Shown here piece after piece: positions 1 through 8,709 of a DNA stretch of 64,000 bases. The stretch is from Enterococcus phoeniculicola ATCC BAA-412 (GTDB lineage Bacteria; Bacillota; Bacilli; Lactobacillales; Enterococcaceae). Location: the NCBI RefSeq assembly GCF_000407505.1, contig NZ_ASWE01000001.1:555324-619323 (forward strand), read 5' to 3'. How positions within the stretch are numbered: position 1 is the stretch's first letter; the number at the start of each line of letters is the position of its first letter. The notes under the pieces are model-generated. The model ran no database searches, was not told the origin of the DNA, and saw nothing but the letters and a program-made list of their open reading frames with translations. The translations under genes and the position numbers were made by a program.

Positions 1-1132
1 GAATCCGTTTACTGGGAAAGATGGAGACTATTTTCAAGAAATTGTTGATGCATATAATAAAACAAATCCAGATATTAAAATTAAAAATGTTGTTATTCCA
101 GATATGTACACCAAAATTAATACGGTGATGAATTCAAATAAAGATAAAGATGTTCCAGACTTAACCGTTATGCATGCAGAGCGTGTGGAATTATTCCAAT
201 CCCAAGATTTAGTAACACCAATGACAGACGTGTTGGCGGATCAAAAAGAGATTAATGAAAATAATTATATTGAACAAGCGTGGGCGTCAGGAGAAGTTGG
301 GGGAGTGAGATATACAGTTCCTTTGGACGTACATTCTTCTCCTATGTTTTATAATGTCGATCTTTTAAATAAATATGGTCCAACAGCTTTGGATGATGGA
401 ATCATCACAGTGGAAGAAATTGATGAAATTGCCAAAAAGGCAAAAGTTGACGGGAAAATTACTTATCCTGTGAATTTGGAGTTGTGGACATCTATGTCCT
501 TTGTGACGGAATTAGGTGGAAGCATTGAAAAGGATGGAAAACCGAATGTTGATACACCAGAAATGAAAGAGGCAATCGGAATACTGAAGCATTTTGTGGA
601 TAGTGGTGCTGCACAAGAGGATGGAGACGATGCAGTACAATTATTTCAATCTGGAGAATCAGTCTTTCTTCAAGATGGAACATGGGGAATCGCAGGGCAT
701 AAAGAAATTGAAGGATTAAATTATGGAATTACAAATACCCCGTCAATTAATGGAAAAACCTTTTCTAACTGGACTTCTTCCCATCAGTTTGGCTTGTTGA
801 AGAAAGAGCGTTCTGAAGAAAAAATGAAAGCTATCGGAGAGTTCATTGAATTTGTTCGGAAAAATTCAGATGTATGGGCAGAATCAGGGCAAAATGTTGC
901 AAGTAAAGAAATCTTTGAAAGCCCAGACTATAAAGAATACATGCAATCATTCCTAGTAAGTGACCCCAAAGAATTGGCATCCTTAAAAATCTATGACTTT
1001 AAAAACAATGGGATCACATTGGACTCCTTAGGTGTACAACTAAGAGATATGGTTTATGGACGACTTGATATCTCTGAAGGTCTAAAAGAAGCACAAAAAG
1101 AGGCTGATGATAAGCTAAAAGAAGGTGCTTAA
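1..1132 (+). CDS. Sugar ABC transporter solute-binding protein (5'-truncated)
   Basis: The frame is open from base 2, so the signal peptide and true start lie outside the window; the internal ATG at 104 is not the real start. The visible ~376 residues resemble family 1 extracellular solute-binding proteins (MalE/UgpB-like), which capture a sugar outside the membrane and deliver it to the permeases. The start of the visible part (NPFTGKDGDYF) and the region DVLADQ... through EESKM-type hinge segments fit this fold. Its stop TAA directly abuts the ATG of the permease at 1133, so they are translationally linked. The ligand cannot be read from sequence; the DUF4965 protein downstream suggests an oligosaccharide or glycoside. 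Confidence 0.85.
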   Translation, partial: NPFTGKDGDYFQEIVDAYNKTNPDIKIKNVVIPDMYTKINTVMNSNKDKDVPDLTVMHAERVELFQSQDLVTPMTDVLADQKEINENNYIEQAWASGEVGGVRYTVPLDVHSSPMFYNVDLLNKYGPTALDDGIITVEEIDEIAKKAKVDGKITYPVNLELWTSMSFVTELGGSIEKDGKPNVDTPEMKEAIGILKHFVDSGAAQEDGDDAVQLFQSGESVFLQDGTWGIAGHKEIEGLNYGITNTPSINGKTFSNWTSSHQFGLLKKERSEEKMKAIGEFIEFVRKNSDVWAESGQNVASKEIFESPDYKEYMQSFLVSDPKELASLKIYDFKNNGITLDSLGVQLRDMVYGRLDISEGLKEAQKEADDKLKEGA

Positions 1133-2062
1133 ATGATGCAAACGGCCACTAACTATACAGAAAAAAGTAAAAAACAAAAGAAATCAACACAATCGAAACT
1201 AAAACCATGGGCATATATTGGCCCACACTTGATATTTTTTGCTCTATTTGGCTTGGTTCCGTTGGTTTATGGAATCTATATTTCGTTCACACAGTGGGAT
1301 ATGACAGGTGAGGCAGTTTTTGTAGGATTAAGAAATTATCAAGAAATTTTATTTAATTCTTCCTCTACATTCCATATTCAGTTTTCTGAAGGATTAAAAA
1401 ACACATTAATTTATGTTGTTGTGAGTGTACCACTATTAATTATTGTGCCTCTACTTATTGCCATTGCACTGAATACAAAAATAAAAGCAGCCGGAATCTT
1501 TCAGTCGATATTTTATATTCCAGGGTTATTCTCAATCTCAGCAATCGCCTTGATATGGACGTTAGTATTTAATAAAAGGCTGGGCCCAATTAATAATTTA
1601 TTTGGTTCGGAGGTTAATTGGATAACAGCACAGCCATATGCATGGATAGTGATTTTAGTAGTGTCTATTTGGTGGGGAATCGGTGGAAACATGGTTATTT
1701 ACCGAGCTGCACTAAGTGCTATTCCAGCTGAGCTTTATGAAGCAGCAGATATTGATGGGGCGTCATCAGTTAAGAAGTTTTTCTATATCACCGTTCCATC
1801 AATGAAATTTCCATTGTTGTATACATTTGTTATGACAACAATTGGAAGCTTTAATATTTATGGGCAACCGGTGATGTTGACAAACGGTGGGCCGACTAAA
1901 TCAACAACAGTTCTTATGATGCATATTAGAAATCTTGCTTTTGGAAAAGGTCAGTCAGTAGCAGGAATGGCATCAGCAATGGCTGTGTTGCTAGGTTTGA
2001 TTATGGTAATTATTTCAGCGATACAGTTTATTCTTTTAAATAAAGATAATAGTAAGGGGTGA
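1133..2062 (+). CDS. Sugar ABC transporter permease (MalF/UgpA type)
   Basis: 309-residue integral membrane protein with a short basic N-terminus and about six hydrophobic segments, the first near residues 30-50 (PHLIFFALFGLVPLVYGIY). The EAA loop that contacts the ATPase is visible as YEAADIDGA near residue 205, typical of MalF-type subunits of carbohydrate importers. Two adjacent ATGs (1133 and 1136) are possible starts; the second lies at the better distance from GAAGGTG. The gene starts on the base after the binding-protein stop and is followed 6 bp later by the second permease, so this is one operon. Confidence 0.9.
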   Translation: MMQTATNYTEKSKKQKKSTQSKLKPWAYIGPHLIFFALFGLVPLVYGIYISFTQWDMTGEAVFVGLRNYQEILFNSSSTFHIQFSEGLKNTLIYVVVSVPLLIIVPLLIAIALNTKIKAAGIFQSIFYIPGLFSISAIALIWTLVFNKRLGPINNLFGSEVNWITAQPYAWIVILVVSIWWGIGGNMVIYRAALSAIPAELYEAADIDGASSVKKFFYITVPSMKFPLLYTFVMTTIGSFNIYGQPVMLTNGGPTKSTTVLMMHIRNLAFGKGQSVAGMASAMAVLLGLIMVIISAIQFILLNKDNSKG

Positions 2063-2068
2063 TAGAAA

Positions 2069-2911
2069 ATGAAAGGGCTTAGTAAAACTAGGATTGGCGC
2101 ATACATTTTCTTGTTGGGAATGACTTTTGTGTGGGTTGTTCCGTTGCTATTTGGCATATTTACCTCGTTTAAATCGGAAACAGAAATTAAATCAGTAGGA
2201 TTTCAATTATTGCCCATCAACTGGACGATGAATCATTATATCAAAGTACTAGAAAATACGACAAATGCACCTATGATGAGATGGTATGTAAATTCTCTTC
2301 TTATTTCAGTCATTCATACTGTTTTAGTGTTGGTTATTGTTTCATTAGCAGCATATGGCTATACGAGAATAAAATTTAAAGGAAGAGATGCTTTATTTTG
2401 GGTATTAATGTCAGCCTCCATGTTTCCTTCTGTTGTGAATATTATTCCAACGTATAAAATTGTTGATTCATTTGGTTGGGTGAATACAATTTGGGCATGC
2501 ATTGTTCCTGGATTGGGTGGAGTTGCTAATATTTTTTTAGTTCGCCAGTTTATGAAAGGAATCCCATTAGAGTATGACGAGTCAGCTAAAATTGATGGAG
2601 CCAGTGAGTTTACGATTTATTATCGAGTGATACTTCCCTTGATAAAACCGATTTTAACAGTAGTCGCACTCTTTACATTTACTGGCTCGTGGAATGATTT
2701 TCTGTGGCCGTCAATTGTCTTTAATGATATTGATAAAATGACTGTGACTTCAGGATTGGAGTTGTTAAAGGGAATATATGGAGATTATATTAATGTGGGA
2801 AGTTTGATGGCTTCTGCTGCATTAGCTCTTATTCCAACATTTTTACTTTTCTTATTTGCACAAAAGTATTTTATGGAGTCCTTATCGTTATCAGCCGGTG
2901 TGAAAGGATAG
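2069..2911 (+). CDS. Sugar ABC transporter permease (MalG/UgpE type)
   Basis: 280-residue permease, partner of the preceding MalF-like subunit. It has six predicted membrane spans and the EAA loop in the form YDESAKIDGASEF near residue 170, followed by the usual aromatic and proline-rich turn. The segment SWNDFLWP near residue 209 is characteristic of MalG/LacG-type subunits. No ATP-binding subunit follows, so the importer probably uses a shared MsmX-type ATPase encoded elsewhere, as is common in Firmicutes (family knowledge, not seen here). Confidence 0.9.
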   Translation: MKGLSKTRIGAYIFLLGMTFVWVVPLLFGIFTSFKSETEIKSVGFQLLPINWTMNHYIKVLENTTNAPMMRWYVNSLLISVIHTVLVLVIVSLAAYGYTRIKFKGRDALFWVLMSASMFPSVVNIIPTYKIVDSFGWVNTIWACIVPGLGGVANIFLVRQFMKGIPLEYDESAKIDGASEFTIYYRVILPLIKPILTVVALFTFTGSWNDFLWPSIVFNDIDKMTVTSGLELLKGIYGDYINVGSLMASAALALIPTFLLFLFAQKYFMESLSLSAGVKG

Positions 2912-2915
2912 GGAA

Positions 2916-3338
2916 ATGATTATGATACAAAAAGATAAAAGAAAGAGAGCAAATAGAAAATTAGAACGAGTAATCATTCGAATCGGCGGCATGTGGAATA
3001 TTTGTAATGGAACACTTACATTATTTTTTTACAGCCCATATGTAAGAAACAATCTATTTCAAAATCTGAATGCAAGCACGAAAGGGTTAAATTATTTAAC
3101 GGAAAATCTAAGCAGCTTTGTAATGATTTATAGCTTCTTCTTTATTGTGTTGGGAGTTCTCAATCTCTATTTAAGTACGAAATTAAAAGAAACTATTGCG
3201 GTAAAAATTCCAATATGGATAGTGCTAGTAGGAATGTTTTCTTATCTTCTTGTGGATATCATCAGTGCACTTGCCTATTTATCCGCTGGAGTCTTAAGTC
3301 TATCAAAAAATAAAATGTATAAATTGGCAGTAAATTAA
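2916..3338 (+). CDS. Hypothetical small membrane protein in ABC operon
   Basis: 140 residues, not recognised with confidence. A strongly basic N-terminus (about 20 residues rich in K and R) is followed by roughly four hydrophobic stretches: GGMWNICNGTLTLFFY, FVMIYSFFFIVLGVLNLYL, IPIWIVLVGMFSYLL and IISALAYLSAGVLSL. It begins 4 bp after the permease stop, so it is co-transcribed with the importer. The layout recalls small DUF4064-like membrane proteins, but I would not assign a function. An accessory role for the importer is inference from position only. Confidence 0.65.
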   Translation: MIMIQKDKRKRANRKLERVIIRIGGMWNICNGTLTLFFYSPYVRNNLFQNLNASTKGLNYLTENLSSFVMIYSFFFIVLGVLNLYLSTKLKETIAVKIPIWIVLVGMFSYLLVDIISALAYLSAGVLSLSKNKMYKLAVN

Positions 3339-3395
3339 GAAAGCTCTTAATAACAGTAAAAAAGTATATAACTAATAACTAGTAGGAGAATGAGT

Positions 3396-5369
3396 ATGAC
3401 AAAAGTAAATAGAGTAGCATCTGTACCGCTTATACTAAGTGATCCGTATTTTTCTATTTGGTCACCAGCAGACTATTTATATGAAACTGATACAGAGAGT
3501 TGGACAGGAAAAAAAATGCCCATTCGTGGCTATATTAAAATTGATTCGCAGGTCTATCGTTTTATGGGTGAAGACAACGCCGTTCCTGTCATTCTCCAAA
3601 CAAATCTTGAAGTGACTGCTACTCAAACAATTTACACATTTCGTAATGAGCTTGTAGAACTCAAGCTATGTTTTTCTACTAACTTGGATTTGAAAAACCT
3701 TCAAAAAGTTTCAGAACCAGTAACTGTAGTAACAACAAGTATCTCAAATGTATCACCAGAAGCAAAGGTAGAGCTGTTTTGGAGGTTTCATGAGTCGATC
3801 TGCCAAGATTCTAGTTCGAAAATGAGTGGCAAGGTAAATTGGAATACGATTACCACCAAAGAAGAAACTATAGGTTGGATGGGGAAAGCACAACAGTCTC
3901 CATTAAATTCAACCGGTGATTTGATTGACATTGATTGGGGATATCTATATGTTGCGCTTCAAAGTGAACAGCGTGCAATTGTTCAAAAAAAAGATGAATA
4001 TTTAGAAGTAAGTTACTTAATTACTGATGCGATAAGCTTCCTAGTAGCATATGATGATATTTTTTCTATTAATTATTTTGGACAAGCAAGAACAGCTTTG
4101 TGGAAAGAAAAATATGAAACAATGTATCAACTCTTAACGGAATATTTAAAAGAGATAGAGCAGAACTTGCTAAGTTGTACGAAATTAGATGAAGAGATTG
4201 CTCAGATGAGCTTGTTATATGGAAGTGAAACAGTGGAGTTTCTCTCATCGATGTCTTATAGACAAGCGATTTGTGCGCATAAGTTGATACGTGATGAAAA
4301 TAGAGAGGTCATTTTCTTATCAAAAGAATGCAGTTCAAATGGCTGTATTGGTACTGTAGATATCTCTTACCCTTCAATCCCGCTATTTTTGATTTTTCAA
4401 CCAGAGTTAGTGAAGGGAATGATGCGTCCAATTTATCGGTTTATTGAGATGGCTGTTTGGGAGTTTGACTATGCACCTCATGATGTTGGGCGTTACCCAT
4501 ATGTGACAGGCCAAGTATATGCAGAGAATAGATTAAACGATCATGATGGCTCATTTAGAGGACCGTATGATACCGTATTTGATATTTTTAGTTTACCAAG
4601 TGGGCAGAATATTTATACTGAAGAGTTTCAAATGCCAATTGAAGAGACTGGAAATATGTTAATCATGGCTTCAACTATATTTCTTTTGACTAAGGATACA
4701 GCTTTTTTCTCTCGATACTTGGAAGTAAACAAAGGCTGGGCAGAATATTTGTTGAAGTATGGAGTTGATCCTGAAAATCAATTGTGTACGGATGATTTTG
4801 CAGGTCATTTGGCTCATAACTCAAATTTAAGCTTGAAAGCAATCGTTGCTTTGAGTATATTCGGGAAAGCGTTAAATGAGTATAGTGAAGGTGCAGGAAT
4901 AGTCTATCAGGATGCAGCAAAAGAAATGGCTACAAATTGGGAGAAAAATGCTGTTGAAGAGAAATTTACAAGACTTGCATTCGATCAACCAAATACGTGG
5001 AGTTTGAAATATAATATTGTATGGGATAGGCTCTTTGAATTAGAACTCTTTGATTATTCCATTATTGAAAAAGATCTCGAACATTATTTGACGCAAAGAA
5101 ATCGGTTTGGTGTGCCATTAGACAGTAGAGAAAGCTATACAAAGGCTGATTGGACGGTTTGGGTTTCTACGTTGACGGATGATAAATCTATGTCAGAACA
5201 ATTTCTTAAACCTATTCGTGATTATCTAGAAAATACGAATTCTAGAGTACCATTCTCAGACTGGTATGACACAAAATCTGGCTTAATGATGAATTTTAAA
5301 AATCGTTCAGTTGTAGGAGCAATTTTTATGCCTCATCTAAAAGGACTACTTAATGATCAAAAGATATGA
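3396..5369 (+). CDS. DUF4965/DUF1793 (GtaA glutaminase-like) protein
   Basis: About 657 residues. The N-terminal motif VPLILSDPYFSIWSPAD and the later segments DYAPHDVGRYP and EETGNMLIMAS match the family annotated as glutaminase A or DUF5127/DUF4965/DUF1793: an N-terminal beta domain followed by an alpha/alpha toroid. The family includes fungal glutaminases, but bacterial members next to sugar transporters are probably glycoside-acting, so activity is uncertain. No signal peptide is visible, suggesting a cytoplasmic enzyme acting on imported substrate. The ATG at 3396 is preferred over 3390 because AGGAG at 3384-3388 is 7 bases upstream. The gene is the last of the importer cluster, 57 bp after the small membrane protein. 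Confidence 0.8.
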   Translation: MTKVNRVASVPLILSDPYFSIWSPADYLYETDTESWTGKKMPIRGYIKIDSQVYRFMGEDNAVPVILQTNLEVTATQTIYTFRNELVELKLCFSTNLDLKNLQKVSEPVTVVTTSISNVSPEAKVELFWRFHESICQDSSSKMSGKVNWNTITTKEETIGWMGKAQQSPLNSTGDLIDIDWGYLYVALQSEQRAIVQKKDEYLEVSYLITDAISFLVAYDDIFSINYFGQARTALWKEKYETMYQLLTEYLKEIEQNLLSCTKLDEEIAQMSLLYGSETVEFLSSMSYRQAICAHKLIRDENREVIFLSKECSSNGCIGTVDISYPSIPLFLIFQPELVKGMMRPIYRFIEMAVWEFDYAPHDVGRYPYVTGQVYAENRLNDHDGSFRGPYDTVFDIFSLPSGQNIYTEEFQMPIEETGNMLIMASTIFLLTKDTAFFSRYLEVNKGWAEYLLKYGVDPENQLCTDDFAGHLAHNSNLSLKAIVALSIFGKALNEYSEGAGIVYQDAAKEMATNWEKNAVEEKFTRLAFDQPNTWSLKYNIVWDRLFELELFDYSIIEKDLEHYLTQRNRFGVPLDSRESYTKADWTVWVSTLTDDKSMSEQFLKPIRDYLENTNSRVPFSDWYDTKSGLMMNFKNRSVVGAIFMPHLKGLLNDQKI

Positions 5370-5809
5370 AAATATACTCGTTGACTTAAAGAAGATAAAA
5401 AAAGAGCGAGAGGTTTATTTTGTATTTATGAGAATACTAAGTATATGTATTATTGTAAATGTATTTTTGACAGCGATTGTTAATGAAGAATTCTGGAATT
5501 AGACTGTGAGTGAAAAGTAGGTGTTGAAATGACTTCTAAAAGTTCAATCGAAAATCGAACTTTTGGAGGTCGTTATTTTTATGCATATGACTTATTGAAG
5601 GAGATGACGGGGGATGATACCACTCTAAAATAGTGCTTATTACAGCTTCGTGATGGTCTAGAGAGACTAAAGTTGTCTTCTTATTTGTGTAAGGAACACC
5701 AATAACGTCCACAGCTCTTTCTTTTTTTTCAGTTCTCTCTTAAACTAGAGTTAGAAAGCCTAAATGAATAGTGTGCAGGTTTCATTTAGAGGACTGTGGA
5801 GGAGATTCT
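5370..5809. other. Intergenic region, no gene seen
   Basis: About 440 bp between the DUF4965 gene and the DUF3784 gene. It holds one strong hairpin (listed separately at 5531-5580) and otherwise AT-rich sequence with no open frame of note and no recognisable RNA. The GGAGGAG at 5798-5804 belongs to the next gene. Confidence 0.6.
5531..5580 (+). terminator. Rho-independent terminator-like hairpin
   Basis: Arms GACTTCTAAAAGTTC (5531-5545) and GAACTTTTGGAGGTC (5557-5571) pair over 15 bp with two G-U pairs around an 11-base loop, followed by GTTATTTTT. It lies 160 bp after the DUF4965 stop and probably ends the importer operon transcript. The core AAAAGTT/AACTTTT recurs in the terminator at 38400. 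Confidence 0.65.
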
Positions 5810-6160
5810 ATGTTTATAAATATCATTATTTTTTGTGTATTGCTTATTTTTGCACTAGTTTCTTTCGTCCTTGGTTATCACTTTTCCAAAGGACAATGGT
5901 TGATGTTTATTGCAGGATATAATGATTTACCAAAAGAAAAAAGAGAGAGGTTAGACAAAAAAGTGTTGAGTAAAGAGTCTAGCAAAACAGCTTATGTTGC
6001 TGGAATCTATCTACTCATCCAAGGAGCGATGTTAGAATTTTTACTGTTTGATATAGTCAAAGGAATGTTTGTCTCCATCATTTTACTAGGTGCACCCTTT
6101 CTTTTTTTCCTCATCTATATGATAAAGAGAGCTTTTCAGTGGAGTAAGATGATCAAGTAA
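5810..6160 (+). CDS. DUF3784 family membrane protein
   Basis: 116 residues with three hydrophobic segments: residues ~3-23, ~68-87 and ~90-110. The motif pattern MFIAGYNDLPKEKRERLDKK after the first span is the signature of the DUF3784 family, small membrane proteins of unknown function common in Firmicutes. ATG at 5810 is chosen because GGAGGAG (5798-5804) sits just upstream; the in-frame GTG at 5771 has no ribosome binding site. It is a single-gene unit with its own terminator at 6184-6219. Confidence 0.75.
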   Translation: MFINIIIFCVLLIFALVSFVLGYHFSKGQWLMFIAGYNDLPKEKRERLDKKVLSKESSKTAYVAGIYLLIQGAMLEFLLFDIVKGMFVSIILLGAPFLFFLIYMIKRAFQWSKMIK

Positions 6161-6183
6161 GATTCAGCTATTGTAAGAAATTA

Positions 6184-6219
6184 AAAAAGAGAAGGCGCGC
6201 ATACGTGCAAGCCTTTTTT
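6184..6219 (+). terminator. Rho-independent terminator
   Basis: AAGGC (6192-6196) pairs with GCCTT (6211-6215), with an inner GCA/TGC pair around a TACG loop, followed by a run of T. It sits 24 bp after the DUF3784 stop. Confidence 0.7.
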
Positions 6220-6326
6220 AGGCAACAGATGAGAAGAGAACAAATGTATTTACCTAAGCATTTTCCTTTTTTATGGTACTATTTGATTATATAAAAATCT
6301 GATATTACGAATTTGAGGGGATAAAA

Positions 6327-7688
6327 ATGGAATTTTTGAAGAAACAAATACAGCTGAGTGGAGAAAGCTCACTATTTTTACTGAGTAATACAATTGTTTT
6401 GATTCCATATATTTTATTTATTCAATTAAGTGATGGTGTAAATGTAGCAACTATCTTGCCGTTTGTTTTATTTTATACTTTCCGAATGACAGGTATTTTT
6501 TTAATTCGCGGTATTAGAAATACGATTGATAGTTTAAAATTGCTTCGATTTTCTCTTCTACTTGGAGGAGCTGGTTCATTTTTAGGAATGATTGCTGCCG
6601 TTTATTCTCCCCTTTATATTATTTCTGGAATACTGTTAGGCTTAAGTGGTGCATGGCTCCCTATGACTAATACCTCTGTAAAGATGTATGAAAAAGAGTT
6701 TGGGAAGAAAAAGAAAACTTCGGTGAGTGCCATTTTTATCCTAACAGCTTTGCTTCTTTGTGCAATGGTGATTGGGGGTCAAAATAAAGGAGTACTTATA
6801 TTTTTTGTATATCTCGTTTATTATTTATTCGCAGGCTTATCGCTTAAAGGTCACGCTACGTATTTGGCAACAACTGAGTCAGAGGATACATTTTCTAAAA
6901 AAGATTTAGGGTTGTTCCTCTTGTTTTTTTGTTTGTTGCTTTTTTTGAGAAGCGGTCGCTTACTGACAAATGCAACAGAGTTTGATTACTCTATTTTAGG
7001 GGTTTCTCTCTTTTTTCTTTTGTTTGTATTAGGTATCAATAGCTATTGGAAAAAAAGGACTTGGAAAGTTTCTTCCTCATTGAATTTTGTCACGTTAATC
7101 AATGGCATCGTCGGAAATTATCTATTTTTGTTCGGTTCACTTTATATCACTGGAGTGCATGGAAGAGAATCATTAGCTACTTATTTGTATGCTCCTTATG
7201 CTTTAGGAATGATTTTTGCCATGGCGCTATCAGGAAGATTGATAAAACACTTTGGGGAAAAAACGTTACAGTTGCTGCTTTTAGGCTTATTAGGTGGATT
7301 GCTGGTGATGATGGTCTCTCAATTGGTAATTGCGGGTATTTTTTTGTTGAGCTTTTTCAAAAGTGTCCTTAATTCATGGTTGACTAAGAGTTATTACAGC
7401 CAGAAACAAATTTCTCAGGATAAACGATTATGGATAAAATATTCTACGCAGAACAAAGGAAGTATCGCTCATCAATTCTTTTTGATGACACTATTGTTTA
7501 GTATCGTTCATTTTGAAGGAAATTCTACACAAGCTTTATTAGCAATGACAAGTACGCAGACGCCTACAGAAATAGGCGTCCAGGTCATGAGTGTGGCGAA
7601 TTATATAAGTACAGGGATGATTGCAGCAGGAATTATTCTTTATTTTGTCCTTTTTAAAAAGCGGAGTACAAAAGGTCTGCCCAAATAA
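6327..7688 (+). CDS. MFS-like multi-span membrane protein
   Basis: 453 residues with about 11-12 hydrophobic segments across the whole length, a loop with basic residues after the fourth span (MYEKEFGKKKKT) and another charged stretch near residue 350 (SYYSQKQISQDKRLW). The overall plan fits the major facilitator superfamily, but I see no clean motif A, and the substrate is unknown. It is monocistronic: terminators lie on both sides (6184-6219 and 7693-7736). RBS GAGGGG lies 7-12 bases before the ATG. Confidence 0.7.
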   Translation: MEFLKKQIQLSGESSLFLLSNTIVLIPYILFIQLSDGVNVATILPFVLFYTFRMTGIFLIRGIRNTIDSLKLLRFSLLLGGAGSFLGMIAAVYSPLYIISGILLGLSGAWLPMTNTSVKMYEKEFGKKKKTSVSAIFILTALLLCAMVIGGQNKGVLIFFVYLVYYLFAGLSLKGHATYLATTESEDTFSKKDLGLFLLFFCLLLFLRSGRLLTNATEFDYSILGVSLFFLLFVLGINSYWKKRTWKVSSSLNFVTLINGIVGNYLFLFGSLYITGVHGRESLATYLYAPYALGMIFAMALSGRLIKHFGEKTLQLLLLGLLGGLLVMMVSQLVIAGIFLLSFFKSVLNSWLTKSYYSQKQISQDKRLWIKYSTQNKGSIAHQFFLMTLLFSIVHFEGNSTQALLAMTSTQTPTEIGVQVMSVANYISTGMIAAGIILYFVLFKKRSTKGLPK

Positions 7689-7692
7689 GTAT

Positions 7693-7736
7693 GAAGAGCA
7701 CCAGATTAGGTTCAAACGGTGGTGCTCTTCAGTTTT
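7693..7736 (+). terminator. Rho-independent terminator
   Basis: GAAGAGCACCA (7693-7703) pairs perfectly with TGGTGCTCTTC (7720-7730) over 11 bp, followed by AGTTTTT. It closes the MFS-like gene and faces the end of the convergent AraC gene. Confidence 0.85.
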
Positions 7737-7779
7737 TGGTAAATGATTTTATTCTGAATTTTTAGCTAGAGGAAAACAG

Positions 7780-8556
7780 CTATCTTTTCTTCATTTTTTT
7801 TTGATACTCTCGGGGTGTTAGCTGGAAAGTACTTTTAAACTGATTATTAAATGTTCGGACAGTTGGAAAGCCTGACTGGATTGCAACATCTGCGATAGGA
7901 AGCTGTGTCGTTTGAAACAGGTCTAATGAATGTGCAAGTCGTAATCCATTGACGTATTTTTTAAAGGTTGTCCCTAGATTTTCAGAAATAAAGTGGGACA
8001 AGTAAAAAGAATCGTAGCCTAGTGCGAAAGCTGTATCTGACAAGGAGATATCTTCAAGATAATGTCGGCCTATCCAATCAATGACATTTGCGAGCAAGGC
8101 ATCACTTTGTTTGGGTAGCGTGGTCCAAGTAGCTTGCTCGTAGAAATAACCGCAAAGCATCAATAAAAAACCCCGAATTTTAAATGGATTTTCAAAAAAG
8201 GTATCTAAATCCTGCTTTTTTACAGAGAGTAGTTCATTGAATGAAAATTTTGGCGATTGCGGGAAAAGATTGCTAATTGTTTTCAAGAAACTGGAAATCC
8301 AGTTGGGTGAAAAAATGAATGCGTAGTACACGCAGTTTTTTGAACAGTTGTAACCATGAAGTTCGTTAGATAAAAAGAATACCGCTTCTCCTGCAGATAA
8401 AAGAATCGTTCCATCTATCTGTAACACTTCTAATTCCCCCTCGATAACATAAACAACCTCTATTAATTGATGAAAATGAAGAGGATAGCTGAATTGCTGA
8501 AACTGAATGAAATCAAAATAGTCTGCTGAATTAAAATGATCAACTTGATATTCCAT
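7780..8556 (-). CDS. AraC family transcriptional regulator (cupin N-domain)
   Basis: 258 residues. The N-terminal ~130 residues form a cupin-like sensor (HFHQLIEVVYVIEGELEV near residue 30), and the C-terminal ~100 residues carry the two AraC helix-turn-helix motifs (DISLSDTAFALGYDSFYLSHFISE and PIADVAIQSGFPTVRTFNNQF), ending in the usual LTPREYQKK. ATG at 8556 with AAGGGA upstream is preferred over the in-frame TTG at 8580. It is divergent from the GH29 fucosidase gene 153 bp away and is its likely activator in response to a sugar ligand (inference). Confidence 0.88.
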   Translation of the reverse strand: MEYQVDHFNSADYFDFIQFQQFSYPLHFHQLIEVVYVIEGELEVLQIDGTILLSAGEAVFFLSNELHGYNCSKNCVYYAFIFSPNWISSFLKTISNLFPQSPKFSFNELLSVKKQDLDTFFENPFKIRGFLLMLCGYFYEQATWTTLPKQSDALLANVIDWIGRHYLEDISLSDTAFALGYDSFYLSHFISENLGTTFKKYVNGLRLAHSLDLFQTTQLPIADVAIQSGFPTVRTFNNQFKSTFQLTPREYQKKMKKR

Positions 8557-8709
8557 CGTCTTTTTCCCTTCTCTTAACAACCACAGATTTCTTCTAGTTT
8601 ACCACATATATTTACCACTAAAATAGAATAATATTTGCTAAACTCTACTTGTTAAACGCTATCCTTTACATTTGATAGCAATATATGACTAATTGATGAG
8701 GTGTGAAAA

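Noticed and set aside
7046-7372. 108-codon open frame inside the MFS-like gene
   Set aside because: It is in another frame of a clear membrane protein and lacks a ribosome binding site. The real gene's hydrophobic pattern explains the sequence.
8610-8690. Possible cre site in the AraC / fucosidase intergenic region (TTAAACGCTATCC)
   Set aside because: When aligned to the CcpA consensus around the central CG, several fixed positions fail, so I did not list it.
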